This document shows, in pieces, positions 1 to 8,076 of a DNA stretch of 64,000 nt (position 1 is its first letter; every line of letters begins with the position of its first letter). The position numbers were made by a program, and so were the translations under genes. The notes under the pieces were generated by a model, which was not told the DNA's origin, made no database searches, and saw only the letters and a list, made by a program, of their open reading frames with translations. The DNA comes from JACRCG01 sp964524835 (GTDB lineage Bacteria; Desulfobacterota; Desulfuromonadia; Geobacterales; Pseudopelobacteraceae): the NCBI GenBank assembly GCA_964524835.1, contig CAZGEG010000017.1, positions 40,633 through 104,632 of the forward strand. The letters are read 5' to 3'.

Positions 1-126
1 GAGATCGCTGCGTTACTTGAAAAAGCCGCCAAAGATGGCGATCTGGCGGAGGCTCCGCAACGGCTTGTCAGGCTGCAGGAGCAATACCGGGCATTTACCG
101 AGGCTGCCGGTGTTTCCGGATTTTAA
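1..126 (+). CDS. 3' end of an HPt-like signalling protein (partial)
   Basis: The window opens inside a reading frame in phase 1 that runs for 41 codons to a TAA at 124-126. The visible tail is helical and rich in Ala, Leu and Glu, with the pattern LLEKAAKDGDLAEAP followed by RLVRLQEQYRAF. This resembles the last helices of a histidine phosphotransfer (HPt) domain at the C-terminus of hybrid sensor kinases. The phosphorylated histidine and everything upstream lie outside the window, so the assignment rests only on this short tail and is tentative. Confidence 0.5.
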   Translation, partial: EIAALLEKAAKDGDLAEAPQRLVRLQEQYRAFTEAAGVSGF

Positions 127-252
127 TTATCTCTCGGGAGATGCTCCCTCGGGGCGGGAAAGTAGATATTTTACTTTTATTACGGCAGGCTGTTATGCTA
201 AAAGCAAAGCTTCTTCTGCTATTAACCGAGTTACCGCATAAAGGAGTCTGCC

Positions 253-498
253 ATGTCAACCAACAATGATAATGCCGCCGCCGCTGTGATCGCTTTTGTT
301 TCCGGTGCCGTAATCGGTGCTGCCGCCGCTCTCCTGCTCGCTCCGGCGCCGGGTCGTGAAACACGCTGCAAGCTGAGCGGCCTGGGGGAAACCGCCGCCG
401 ACAGAGTGAAACGGGTAGCACGCGAAGCGAAATTCAGGGTTTCCCCCAAAACAAAGGGTGCTGATTATGAGTATGATGGCGGAGATGCCTGGATATAG
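253..498 (+). CDS. YtxH-like small membrane protein
   Basis: A protein of 81 residues with one hydrophobic glycine/alanine-rich segment at about residues 9-30 (IAFVSGAVIGAAAALLLAP), followed by a basic amphipathic region with Gly-Arg-Glu. This is the layout of YtxH-domain proteins, small inner-membrane or stress-associated proteins of poorly known function. A strong AAGGAG at 241-246 fixes the ATG. The last bases come just before the preferred start of the LarA-like gene, so the two are probably co-transcribed. Confidence 0.7.
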   Translation: MSTNNDNAAAAVIAFVSGAVIGAAAALLLAPAPGRETRCKLSGLGETAADRVKRVAREAKFRVSPKTKGADYEYDGGDAWI

Positions 499-511
499 CC
501 GGTCCCCACGG

Positions 512-1774
512 ATGGAAATGAAATACGGCTCAACGGCATTTTCTCTCGAACTCCCGCCGGAACGCCTGGCGGGGGTGATCACTCCCTCTCCCGTAGTCGT
601 CGCTGAATCCCCTGCAGAAATAATTGAAGCCGCGCTGGATGCGTGTCACCGTCTTCTTTCCTCCATCAGTCCTGGCGAGAAGGTGGTGGTAGTCACATCG
701 GATGTCACCCGTTATACCGGAAGTGAAATTTACCTCCCGCTGCTGGTGGATCGACTGAATCGCCAGGGGGTTCCCGATCGTGACATAGAGATCCTGATCG
801 CCCTCGGCATACACCGCAAACAGACTGAACATGAACATCAGAGGATTCTGGGGCCCCTGTATGGCCGGGTACGTGTTTCAGATCATGAATGTGACGATCA
901 CGACCAATTGACCTCCGTCGGTACGACCTCGAACGGCATCAGGGTAAGCATCAACCGTAAGGCGGTGGAGGCCGACCACCTGATTTTGACCGGTACGATC
1001 GGTTTTCATTACTTTGCCGGTTTCGGCGGTGGCCGCAAAAGTGTCCTGCCTGGTATTGCCAGTCGGCAGGCCTGTATGGCCAGCCATTTTTCCGTGCTCA
1101 ATCGGACAGCCGGGAGCGGCAAGAACCCGTTGGCGACCACCGGTAATCTGGAGGGGAATCCGGTTCACCTGGCGATGGTTGAAGGGTGTGCCCTGGCAAA
1201 GCCGGCTTTTATACTCAATACGGTGCTGGCCGCCGACAAGCGGATCATTGCGGCTTTTGCCGGCCATTGGCGCGAGGCGCACGAAGCCGGATGCCTGTTT
1301 TATCGCGAACAATTTTCCTTTCCGCTGCCCGGGAAGTGCGATCTGGTTGTAGCCTCCTGCGGCGGGTTCCCCAAGGATATAAATCTTATTCAAGCCCACA
1401 AATCGATGGAGTACGCCGCTCAGGCTGTCAAGGATGACGGGGTTATGATCCTGCTGGCGGAGTGCCGCGACGGCTTCGGCAACGGCACGTTTTTCAACTG
1501 GTTTCGCCATAAACGACTGGAAGAGTTTGAGGCGGCGCTTCGGGCGGAGTACGAGATCAACGGCCAGACCGCCTATTCACTGCTGCAGAAAGCACAAAGA
1601 TTCCGGATCATTCTGGTGTCGCAGTTTCCGGCCAGGCAGGTAGAGGAAATGGGGATGGTCCCGTCGCGATCGCTTGATGAAGCAATGATTCTCGCAGCAA
1701 CTACACTGCCCGAGGAGTGGCGCTGTTACCTGATGCCCGAGGCGGGAAGCGTGCTGCCGGTTGCCGCGGTATGA
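512..1774 (+). CDS. LarA-family (DUF2088) nickel-pincer enzyme, racemase-like
   Basis: A protein of about 420 residues similar in length and motifs to lactate racemase LarA, whose family uses a nickel-pincer nucleotide to epimerise 2-hydroxy acids. Visible signatures are SDVTRYTG (the D-x-T-R block), ALGIHRKQTEHE (the G-x-H-R-x-x-T-x-x-E block carrying a catalytic His), HYFAGFGGGRKSVLPG (second His and the cofactor-linked Lys region) and IQAHKSMEYA. I place the start at ATG 512 (MEMKYGS) because family homology begins there. In-frame ATGs further up (458, 485) overlap the YtxH gene. No larB, larC or larE cofactor genes are seen nearby. The LarA superfamily is broad, so the substrate is unknown. 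Confidence 0.8.
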   Translation: MEMKYGSTAFSLELPPERLAGVITPSPVVVAESPAEIIEAALDACHRLLSSISPGEKVVVVTSDVTRYTGSEIYLPLLVDRLNRQGVPDRDIEILIALGIHRKQTEHEHQRILGPLYGRVRVSDHECDDHDQLTSVGTTSNGIRVSINRKAVEADHLILTGTIGFHYFAGFGGGRKSVLPGIASRQACMASHFSVLNRTAGSGKNPLATTGNLEGNPVHLAMVEGCALAKPAFILNTVLAADKRIIAAFAGHWREAHEAGCLFYREQFSFPLPGKCDLVVASCGGFPKDINLIQAHKSMEYAAQAVKDDGVMILLAECRDGFGNGTFFNWFRHKRLEEFEAALRAEYEINGQTAYSLLQKAQRFRIILVSQFPARQVEEMGMVPSRSLDEAMILAATTLPEEWRCYLMPEAGSVLPVAAV

Positions 1775-1864
1775 TCGTCCTGCCATGAAAACGGTTGCCC
1801 GTTATCCTCTTCGTTGCTATGCTGTCACCTTTGCCCAGGCAATACTTACTCAGGAAGTGACCGT

Positions 1865-2296
1865 ATGGAATTGCACGAACAACTGAAATCTCTCGGCTCC
1901 GGCGCCACCGCCTACCGCTACGACAAGCCTGACGCCGCTCTTTTGGAGTCTTTTCCCAATCCGTTCGCAAAAGAGGAACTGAATCCGGTCGGCGCAGTCG
2001 GCACCATCCATATCGAATGCCCCGAATTCACCAGCCTTTGTCCGCTGACCGGCCAGCCCGATTTTGCCAAGATCGTGATTGACTACCAGCCTGACGGGCT
2101 CTGTGTAGAGAGCAAGAGCCTGAAGCTTTATCTCGGCTCGTTCCGGATGCATGGCGAGTTCCATGAGTCTTGCGTCAACCGGATCTGCAACGACCTGGTG
2201 AAGCTGCTCGACCCGTCCTGGCTGACGGTGCGGGGAGAATTCACTCCCCGTGGCGGCATCCCGTTCTGGCCGACGGCGGACTATCGCAAGAAATAA
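1865..2296 (+). CDS. queF: NADPH-dependent 7-cyano-7-deazaguanine reductase QueF
   Basis: QueF reduces preQ0 to preQ1 in queuosine biosynthesis, in the cytoplasm. The protein has 143 residues, the length of the short unimodular form. It shows the catalytic cysteine in TSLCPLTGQPD (Cys59) and the substrate-binding QueF motif VESKSLKLYLGS followed by FHESCVNRI. The ATG at 1865 has AGGAAG eight bases upstream. An in-frame ATG at 1814 would only add an unconserved leader. It sits 43 bases ahead of the efpL-like gene, and no other queuosine gene is visible. Confidence 0.95.
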   Translation: MELHEQLKSLGSGATAYRYDKPDAALLESFPNPFAKEELNPVGAVGTIHIECPEFTSLCPLTGQPDFAKIVIDYQPDGLCVESKSLKLYLGSFRMHGEFHESCVNRICNDLVKLLDPSWLTVRGEFTPRGGIPFWPTADYRKK

Positions 2297-2339
2297 ACAC
2301 TCGACTATTTTATCAAATTACCAAGGAGAATCAGCAGTC

Positions 2340-2903
2340 ATGTTTTCAACATCTGATTTCAAAAAAGGGCTTGTCATCCAGCTGGATGGAGCTCCATGCC
2401 TGATCACCGATATCAACGTCAGCTCACCCACCGCGCGCGGCGCCAACACCATGGTAAAGACAAAATACCGCAACCTGATTACAGGACAGGTATTGGAAAA
2501 AACATTCCGCTCGGGGGACAAGGTTGATGAGGCCGATTTCGAGCGCCATAAAGGGCAGTTCCTGTATGCCGATGGTGGCAACGGTGTTTTTATGGATCTT
2601 GAAAACTATGAACAATTCGAAATGCCGGCGGATGAGTTCGAGCCGCTTTCGCTGTATCTGCTAGATGGCACTGAAGTTGTTCTGGGCTTGTTTGAAGGTC
2701 GCATGGTAAACGTTGACCTGCCGATGACGGTCGAGTTGACAGTGACGGAAACGCCCCCGGTCATGAAAAATGCCACTGCAACAGCCGAAACAAAAGAGGC
2801 GATCCTCGAAACCGGGCTGAAAATACGGGTTCCCCCCTATCTTGAAGCGGGCGAAAAAGTGAAAGTAGATACCCGTGACGGCCGCTTTCTTTCGCGGGCT
2901 TAA
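2340..2903 (+). CDS. efpL: EfpL (YeiP)-type elongation factor P paralogue
   Basis: The 187-residue protein has the three-beta-barrel EF-P layout and binds the ribosome to relieve stalling at difficult motifs. The tip loop of domain I reads SSPTARGANTMVK, which matches the EfpL/YeiP loop (SPTARGA) and not the PGKGQA loop of canonical EF-P with its modifiable Lys34. The tip residue Arg33 is the one reported as functionally important in EfpL. The C-terminal block EKVKVDTRDGRFLSRA is typical. The start is ATG 2340, preceded by AAGGAG at 2323-2328. Many pipelines would call this simply EF-P. Confidence 0.85.
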   Translation: MFSTSDFKKGLVIQLDGAPCLITDINVSSPTARGANTMVKTKYRNLITGQVLEKTFRSGDKVDEADFERHKGQFLYADGGNGVFMDLENYEQFEMPADEFEPLSLYLLDGTEVVLGLFEGRMVNVDLPMTVELTVTETPPVMKNATATAETKEAILETGLKIRVPPYLEAGEKVKVDTRDGRFLSRA

Positions 2904-2925
2904 CTGCTGAAAACTGTTAAAATAC

Positions 2926-2954
2926 TTGACAGGCCTCCCCGCCTCCTCTATTAT
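2926..2954 (+). promoter_or_regulatory. sigma-70 promoter of the tRNA gene
   Basis: A consensus -35 TTGACA at 2926-2931 is followed, after a 17-base GC-rich spacer, by TATTAT at 2949-2954. Transcription would start around 2961, just ahead of the tRNA at 2968. The spacing and sequence are close to ideal, as expected for a stable RNA gene. Confidence 0.8.
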
Positions 2955-2967
2955 ACAACTCCCCTAA

Positions 2968-3044
2968 GGGCCTATAGCTCAGTTGGCTAGAGCCACCGGC
3001 TCATAACCGGTTGGTCCCAGGTTCGAGTCCTGGTGGGCCCACCA
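2968..3044 (+). tRNA. tRNA with CAU anticodon (elongator Met or Ile2)
   Basis: A 77-base cloverleaf: acceptor GGGCCTA pairs with TGGGCCC, the T arm is CCAGG-TTCGAGT-CCTGG, the anticodon loop is CTCATAA on a CCGG stem, and the 3' CCA is encoded. The first pair is G-C and the anticodon stem lacks the three G-C pairs of initiators, so it is not fMet. CAU could be read as methionine or, if the C is changed to lysidine, as isoleucine AUA. The variable loop TTGGTC resembles tRNA-Ile2, but identity cannot be settled by eye. Confidence 0.93.
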
Positions 3045-3120
3045 TTTCATACTAAACGAGGGGAATACGCCGGATGCCGGCCAGATATTTGGGAACTTCC
3101 CGTTATCATACCTCACCACG

Positions 3121-3152
3121 AGAGTGCACACCGCAAGGTTGCACTCTTTTTA
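3121..3152 (+). terminator. intrinsic terminator after the tRNA
   Basis: Arms AGAGTGCA (3121-3128) and TGCACTCT (3140-3147) form an 8-bp stem with an 11-base loop, followed by a run of T. It closes the tRNA transcript just before the Nif3 gene at 3163. Confidence 0.75.
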
Positions 3153-3162
3153 ATTATAGCCG

Positions 3163-4308
3163 ATGAAAATACCAAAAACGGCAGACATAGTTGGAATTAT
3201 TAACAAAATAGCTCCAACGGCGTTGGCGGAAGCGTGGGACAACCCCGGTCTTCAGATCGGTGACCCCGCTGCCGAAGTGAACCGGGTTATGGTAGCCCTT
3301 GACCCGGCCCCGGAGGTAATAGATTCCGCTCTCAATGCATCCTGCCAAATTCTTGTTACTCACCATCCCCTCATATTCAAACCTCTCAACTCCATATCAA
3401 CCGCAACAGCACACGGTACTGCCATTCATAAGGCAATCAGGGGCGGGCTGTCGATAATCTCCCTGCACACCAACTATGATATAGCCAGCGGTGGATTAAA
3501 TGATCTGCTTGCGGCTAGAATCGGGCTCGCAAGCTGTGCCCCGCTCAAGATTACAGCAACCGGTGAACTGGTCAAGCTGGCTGTATTCGTCCCGTGCGAC
3601 CACCTTGAGCGGGTACGGTCCGCGATGTTCCCCTTCAGTGCGACACAGGGGATGTATCGTGACTGTTCCTTTGCTGCCGGAGGAATAGGGACCTTCACGC
3701 CTCTTGAAGGTGCGGAGCCTTTTACCGGAACAGTGGGGGTGTTGGCGCGGGTGCCTGAAGAGCGGCTTGAGATGCTGGTTCTGCGCACGCAACTGCCGCG
3801 AGCCGTGAAAGCATTGCTGGCGGCCCATCCGTACGAGGAGCCGGCATTTGATGTCTACCCGCTTCTGAATGACGGGGAAAAACTGGGTCTCGGGAGGATC
3901 GGGCTATTGCCTGTGCCGTTGACGCTGGCGGAGTATGCCGGGCAGCTTAAGAAGGATCTGTCGGCCCCTGCGCTGCGCTATGTGGGCGACCCCGCTGCCA
4001 GGATTTCAAAGGTGGCGCTCTGCAGCGGCAGTGGCGCATCTTTGCTGCGTGAGGCGGCCCGGTCCGGCGCAGACCTGCTGGTGACCGGTGACGTGAAATA
4101 TCACGAGGCGCGTGATGCGGAAGATCTCGGTATCGCCCTGATTGATGCCGGTCATTTCCCCACAGAAATTATCATGGTGAATGAGATTACGGAACGGCTC
4201 GGCCGGGCGCTTGCAGCAGCCGGCTATACAGATTGCAGCGTAGAAGCATGCCGAACGGAAATGGATCCGTTTCGAATATTGCCAGGAACAGTCAAAACTA
4301 ATCCGTAG
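3163..4308 (+). CDS. Nif3-like dinuclear metal-centre protein
   Basis: A 381-residue member of the Nif3/YqfO/YbgI family, annotated in databases as GTP cyclohydrolase 1 type 2 homologue; the true reaction is unresolved. The two-metal site residues are visible: THHPLIF (tandem His), SLHTNYDIASGG (His and Asp), and near the C-terminus DAGHFPTE (His and Glu). The length shows the long form, with a CutA-like middle insert of about 130 residues between the two halves, as in Bacillus YqfO. The gene begins shortly after the tRNA terminator and is followed after 15 bases by the zinc-ribbon protein, a pairing common in related genomes. Confidence 0.88.
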   Translation: MKIPKTADIVGIINKIAPTALAEAWDNPGLQIGDPAAEVNRVMVALDPAPEVIDSALNASCQILVTHHPLIFKPLNSISTATAHGTAIHKAIRGGLSIISLHTNYDIASGGLNDLLAARIGLASCAPLKITATGELVKLAVFVPCDHLERVRSAMFPFSATQGMYRDCSFAAGGIGTFTPLEGAEPFTGTVGVLARVPEERLEMLVLRTQLPRAVKALLAAHPYEEPAFDVYPLLNDGEKLGLGRIGLLPVPLTLAEYAGQLKKDLSAPALRYVGDPAARISKVALCSGSGASLLREAARSGADLLVTGDVKYHEARDAEDLGIALIDAGHFPTEIIMVNEITERLGRALAAAGYTDCSVEACRTEMDPFRILPGTVKTNP

Positions 4309-4323
4309 CAAGGGGGAATCAAT

Positions 4324-5037
4324 TTGAAAAAGAAACTGGACATGCTGGAAGAGTTGCAGGAGGTTGATCAACTGATCGATACTCTTAAAGTCTCTCAGAG
4401 CGAATTGCAGGCAGAGCTGAGCGGTATTAACCAGGGGGTGGATGCAGCCCGGGAAGAAGTTGCCGCCCTCGAAGCCGGCCTGGCACAGTTTGAGTCGGAA
4501 AAGGGTGAGCTGGAAGCTACCCATGCAGCGGAGCTGGAAAACATCACCAGATCCGAAACAAACATGAAAGAGATCAAAACAAACAAGGAATTTCAGGCGG
4601 TTGGCCGCGAAATTACCGCAGCCAGGAAGCAGGTAACTGATATTGAAGAAAGGCTGCTGCAGAAGATCAGCCAGATCGAAGAGCTTTCTGCCGATCTTGC
4701 GACAAAGAAGAGCCGCTGCGATGAGCTTGCCGAAAACTCTGCCCAGCGGGTCAATGCAAAGCAGGCTGAAATTGACAAGATTCAGGCGGATATTGAAGCG
4801 GATATCGTGCGTCGGGAAAATGTGGCCAAAGGGCTGCCTGCCGGCCTGGTGAAAAAATTTACAATTCTACGCGAGCAGCGCCGCGGGCATGCTCTTGCCA
4901 TTGCCAAGGACGGCTACTGCATGGGATGCAATATGCACCTGCCTCCGCAGTTATACAACAATCTGTTCAAATACGAGGAGTTGCTGTCCTGTCCTCATTG
5001 CCAGCGAATTCTTATCCTCAAGCTGCAACAGCAGTAA
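4324..5037 (+). CDS. coiled-coil protein with C4-type zinc ribbon
   Basis: A 237-residue protein: residues 1-180 are a long charged coiled coil, and the C-terminus has two CxxC pairs (CMGCNMHLPP, then LSCPHCQRIL) forming a C4 zinc ribbon, the DUF164/zf-RING_7 family. The conserved TNKEFQAVGREI segment of that family is present. Function is unknown; a nucleic-acid or ribosome-linked role has been suggested for relatives. The start is a TTG at 4324 with AGGGGG seven bases upstream; the next ATG is six codons in. It is co-directional with nif3 and ends 63 bases ahead of the RNase P RNA. Confidence 0.8.
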   Translation: MKKKLDMLEELQEVDQLIDTLKVSQSELQAELSGINQGVDAAREEVAALEAGLAQFESEKGELEATHAAELENITRSETNMKEIKTNKEFQAVGREITAARKQVTDIEERLLQKISQIEELSADLATKKSRCDELAENSAQRVNAKQAEIDKIQADIEADIVRRENVAKGLPAGLVKKFTILREQRRGHALAIAKDGYCMGCNMHLPPQLYNNLFKYEELLSCPHCQRILILKLQQQ

Positions 5038-5100
5038 AACAGCTCAGATGAGGGCTCGGCAGAAGGCTTTTCGAGAAGCATGCTGCAGGGTCGAAGGTTT

Positions 5101-5472
5101 GGTTGAAGTAGTCCAGGTGGCCGCTGCCGGCTTGTCCGGTGGAGGAAAGTCCGGGCTCCATAGGGCGTGACGCTGGATAACGTCCAGCGGGGGTGACCCC
5201 AGGGAAAAGTGCCACAGAGAGAAGTCCGCCTGCCTCGGCAGGTAAGGGTGAAAGGGTGAGGTAAGAGCTCACCGGGTCTGGCGGTGACGTCAGATGCCAG
5301 GTAAACCCCGTCAGGAGCAAGACCAAATAGGGGGGCGTTAAGGGTGGCCCGCCCGTGCCTCCGGGTTGGTTGCTTGAGGTTGCCGGTAACGGTATACCCA
5401 GATGAATGACCACTGCCCGGGAAGGGGTAACCCGACTCGGGAACAGAACCCGGCTTACGGACTGCTTCAACC
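5101..5472 (+). ncRNA. rnpB: RNase P RNA (bacterial class A)
   Basis: The catalytic RNA that trims tRNA 5' leaders. The ends pair to form helix P1: GGTTGAAGTAGTCC at 5101-5114 with GGACTGCTTCAACC at 5459-5472. Conserved core blocks follow in order: GAGGAAAGTCCGGGCTCC, CCACAGAGA, GGTGAAAGGGTGAGGTAAGA-type sequence, the AGAGCTCACCGG region, GGTAAACCCCGTC with GAGCAAGACCAAATA, and the 3' GGGTAACCCGACTC and ACAGAACCCGGCTTAC. The ends are set by P1 and may be off by a few bases. Confidence 0.95.
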
Positions 5473-5503
5473 AATATTTTCAACGAACTTTTCAGGATTT
5501 TTA

Positions 5504-6022
5504 GTGGACGATCAACAGGTGTGGAAACTCGGTATCGTGCGCCTCACAAGTCTGCTCGCAGAGCTTTCATCAGCTGCCATGCTGGAGCTGGTGTCGCTGC
5601 TGGAGCGCTATCGGAAGTCTAAAGAGGCTCTTGCCGCAGTCGTGGCGGAAGTTGACGCTGCGAATATTTGCCAAGAATGCGCAGGACAATGCTGCCTGAA
5701 CGGCAAATACCGGATCAATATCCTCGATGCCCTGTCCGGTATCGTGGCTGAAATTGCTACGTCAGCAGACTTTTCCCGTAAACCTGTGTGCCCGTACGGC
5801 AGCCATGACGGATGCACTATGGAGCCGGGATTGCGTCCGGCAGACTGTATTATGTTCATCTGTGACGATATTGACCGGAAATTGTCACCGCAGGCCGGTG
5901 CACTTCTCGCTGCAGAGGAGCAGGTTCTGCGTGAATGTATCCGCACGGCCTCCCGTCTGATTGGAGAGCCGCTGGGGACTCCGCTGCTGATATGGGCCGA
6001 AAACGGCCATAAATCAAACTAA
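5504..6022 (+). CDS. uncharacterised cysteine-rich protein
   Basis: A 172-residue protein of unknown function. An amphipathic N-terminal half precedes a cysteine-rich part: NICQECAGQCCLNGKYR, then KPVCPYGSHDGCTMEPGLR and RPADCIMFICDD. The CxxCxxxCC-type pattern recalls the YkgJ/CxxCxxCC metal-binding proteins, so iron or zinc binding is possible. The start is taken as GTG 5504 because any upstream start would lie inside the RNase P RNA; the ribosome site is weak (CAGGAT). It begins only 31 bases after rnpB and no terminator is visible between them. Confidence 0.6.
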   Translation: MDDQQVWKLGIVRLTSLLAELSSAAMLELVSLLERYRKSKEALAAVVAEVDAANICQECAGQCCLNGKYRINILDALSGIVAEIATSADFSRKPVCPYGSHDGCTMEPGLRPADCIMFICDDIDRKLSPQAGALLAAEEQVLRECIRTASRLIGEPLGTPLLIWAENGHKSN

Positions 6023-6046
6023 CTAAAGGTGTAAAGGTTCAGATAA

Positions 6047-6391
6047 ATGGCGACTATTCATGACCTGGTACTTATTCACGTAGACAACAAACCGGGATTT
6101 TATGCCCGTGTTGAGGAGATACTCCCTGATGTCAAGCCTGGCTGGTGGCAGGTTAAATTACTGGTACTGACGTTTCCGATGCAGGTTTTCACCTGGATTC
6201 TTGACGATCTCCAGATTGAAGGAGCAGACTTTACGATGGGGGGCACGCCGCTTCGTTTGGAAGATGTGGTATCCCCGGTCGAGCTGGAGTTGGTTGAGAA
6301 GGAGAAAGCCGAAAAGGAACATGCTCAGAAGGCGCGCCGGGAGGGTGGGGCGCCCAAGGTGATTTCACTGCAGGACCGCCGCAAGAAATAA
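6047..6391 (+). CDS. conserved hypothetical protein
   Basis: A 114-residue soluble protein that I do not recognise. It contains NKPGFYARVEEILPDVKPGWW, and a lysine/glutamate-rich basic tail (EKEKAEKEHAQKARR) ends in DRRKK. No cysteines or membrane segments. It follows the cysteine-rich gene by 24 bases and is closed by a strong hairpin, so the two are likely one transcript. Confidence 0.55.
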   Translation: MATIHDLVLIHVDNKPGFYARVEEILPDVKPGWWQVKLLVLTFPMQVFTWILDDLQIEGADFTMGGTPLRLEDVVSPVELELVEKEKAEKEHAQKARREGGAPKVISLQDRRKK

Positions 6392-6411
6392 TTCACTTCA
6401 TTGCACAAACC

Positions 6412-6455
6412 AAACAGTGGGCCCTTTCGACTGCATCCGAAAGGGCCCACTGTTT
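6412..6455. terminator. bidirectional terminator hairpin
   Basis: A perfect 18-bp inverted repeat (6412-6429 and 6438-6455, core CAGTGGGCCCTTTCG) with an 8-base loop, lying between two convergent genes. The arms end in AAA and TTT, so it can serve both strands. Confidence 0.8.
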
Positions 6456-6476
6456 GTTACAGCAATTGTGCACCGT

Positions 6477-7850
6477 TTATTCGCAGCTGAAAACCGCTTC
6501 TATACGCCGGTTCTTCGCTTTGCCGGCAGAGTTTTTGTTGGATGCAACCGGCTTGGCCGGACCGAATCCCTTGGCGGTTATTCGGCTGCCGTCGATCCCG
6601 AACTTATTGACAATATAGCTCCGGACGCTTTCAGCACGGGCCTGTGATAATTTCAGGTTTGCTTCCTTGCTCCCATCGGCGTCGGTATGTCCTTCGATCG
6701 TGCCTTTTGAGTTGGGGAACTCTTTAAGGAAACTGCCCAGCTTATCGAGTTCGTCGTGGTATTTCGCCTTTAAGTCAGCTTTGTTGGCTTCAAACGAAAC
6801 AGCGATAACAGCCGGTTTGTCGCAGAACCGCTTTGCAGCTTCAACAGGGCATCCCATGGCATCAACTGCGGCCCCGAGCGGGGTTGTGGGACATTTGTCG
6901 AGGTGATCAGGAACGCCATCCTTGTCCGAATCAGCCGGACAGCCGCCGAAGTCAACCGCAACTCCTGAAGGTGTTTCCGGGCACTTGTCGAGATAGTCAG
7001 CAACTCCGTCCTTGTCGGCGTCAGCCGGACAGCCACTGACGTCAACCGCAACTCCAGCCGGTGTTTCCGGACACTTGTCAAGGTAGTCAGCTATACCGTC
7101 CTTGTCGGTGTCGACAGGGCAGCCGTTGCTGTCAACCGCTACTCCTTGCGGAGTCCCGGGACATGTGTCAAGCGTATCGATAATGCCGTCACCGTCGGTG
7201 TCAACCGGAGGAATCACAATCGGAGCGGCAACTACAACTGCCGGTTCAGGTGCCGGCGTCGCTACAACTTTGACCGGCTCCGGGGGAGGCGTCGGCGCTA
7301 CGGCTTTTGCTGCCGGTTCAGTGCCGCCGAACTGGATGTAGGCACCAAGTGTAAACTCAACGTTATTGTAGGTTCCAGTGTTATAGCTGTACACAATGTG
7401 GCGGACGTCGCCCCGCAGGGCAAAGTCATCAGCCAGAAAATATTTGGCGCCGAATCCGTAATCGAATGCGCCTCGATTGCTAATGTTGCGGGGGTCACTC
7501 CTGAAGTTCAGCTCAGAAAAGCCGGCGGCAAGGTACGGAACAAATACATTGTCCGGGAAAAAGTGATAGAGAGCCTGCCCCCCGAAACGGTGCATGGATA
7601 ACGAGGATCCTGCGTGGTCGGGCGCCTGCGTGACATAGTCATACAGTGCCTCAATGCCGAAGTGCTTGGTAAAGTTATACCCTGCCCGGGCACCCAGCAC
7701 CAGGGTTGTGTCATCACTTGGGTCATCTACGTAACTATAGCCCCCGACCAAAGGGGTTACCGAAAAGCTGCCCTCCTTGACCGCGCCAAATGCTGCAGTT
7801 GTCGAAACAATCAAGGCAGACGCCAGAATCCAAACCATCATTTTCCTCAT
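6477..7850 (-). CDS. OmpA-family outer-membrane protein with TSP3-type repeats
   Basis: A 457-residue protein. A signal peptide (cut after about FGA, residue 23) is followed by an eight-stranded OmpA/OprF-like barrel (about 25-175), a Pro/Ala-rich linker, four consecutive 30-residue repeats (217-336) of the form DxDKDGxxDYLDKCPxTPxG, and a C-terminal OmpA peptidoglycan-binding domain (about 343-457, with TIEGHTDADGSKEANLKLS). The repeats carry DxDxDG calcium-binding motifs and two Cys each, like thrombospondin type 3 repeats in OprF-type porins. It likely ties the outer membrane to peptidoglycan. It is transcribed alone, away from hemB. Confidence 0.92.
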   Translation of the reverse strand: MRKMMVWILASALIVSTTAAFGAVKEGSFSVTPLVGGYSYVDDPSDDTTLVLGARAGYNFTKHFGIEALYDYVTQAPDHAGSSLSMHRFGGQALYHFFPDNVFVPYLAAGFSELNFRSDPRNISNRGAFDYGFGAKYFLADDFALRGDVRHIVYSYNTGTYNNVEFTLGAYIQFGGTEPAAKAVAPTPPPEPVKVVATPAPEPAVVVAAPIVIPPVDTDGDGIIDTLDTCPGTPQGVAVDSNGCPVDTDKDGIADYLDKCPETPAGVAVDVSGCPADADKDGVADYLDKCPETPSGVAVDFGGCPADSDKDGVPDHLDKCPTTPLGAAVDAMGCPVEAAKRFCDKPAVIAVSFEANKADLKAKYHDELDKLGSFLKEFPNSKGTIEGHTDADGSKEANLKLSQARAESVRSYIVNKFGIDGSRITAKGFGPAKPVASNKNSAGKAKNRRIEAVFSCE

Positions 7851-8076
7851 AGATGAGACCTCCGTAAATGAAATAATTGGTAACGGTTAAATACCACTTC
7901 TGTCCTCTGTTAAGCAACCAATATGCAGTCTGCTCAAGCGGAACTGTACTACAGAATGTAGACAATGCAAGTGGTGGGGGTAAAATCTTGCAATTTATTT
8001 CAGGCTGCATTACTCTTTGTCGGCGACCTGCCGGTACCTTAACAGCGTATGTACCGGACATCAAGGAGGACACACC

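Noticed and set aside
160..250. c-di-GMP (GEMM) riboswitch before the YtxH gene
   Set aside because: A GCAAAGC stretch is present, but the rest of the GEMM core and tetraloop receptor is missing.
2968..3044. Initiator tRNA-fMet
   Set aside because: The first base pair is G-C and the anticodon stem lacks the run of three G-C pairs, so it is an elongator or Ile2 tRNA.
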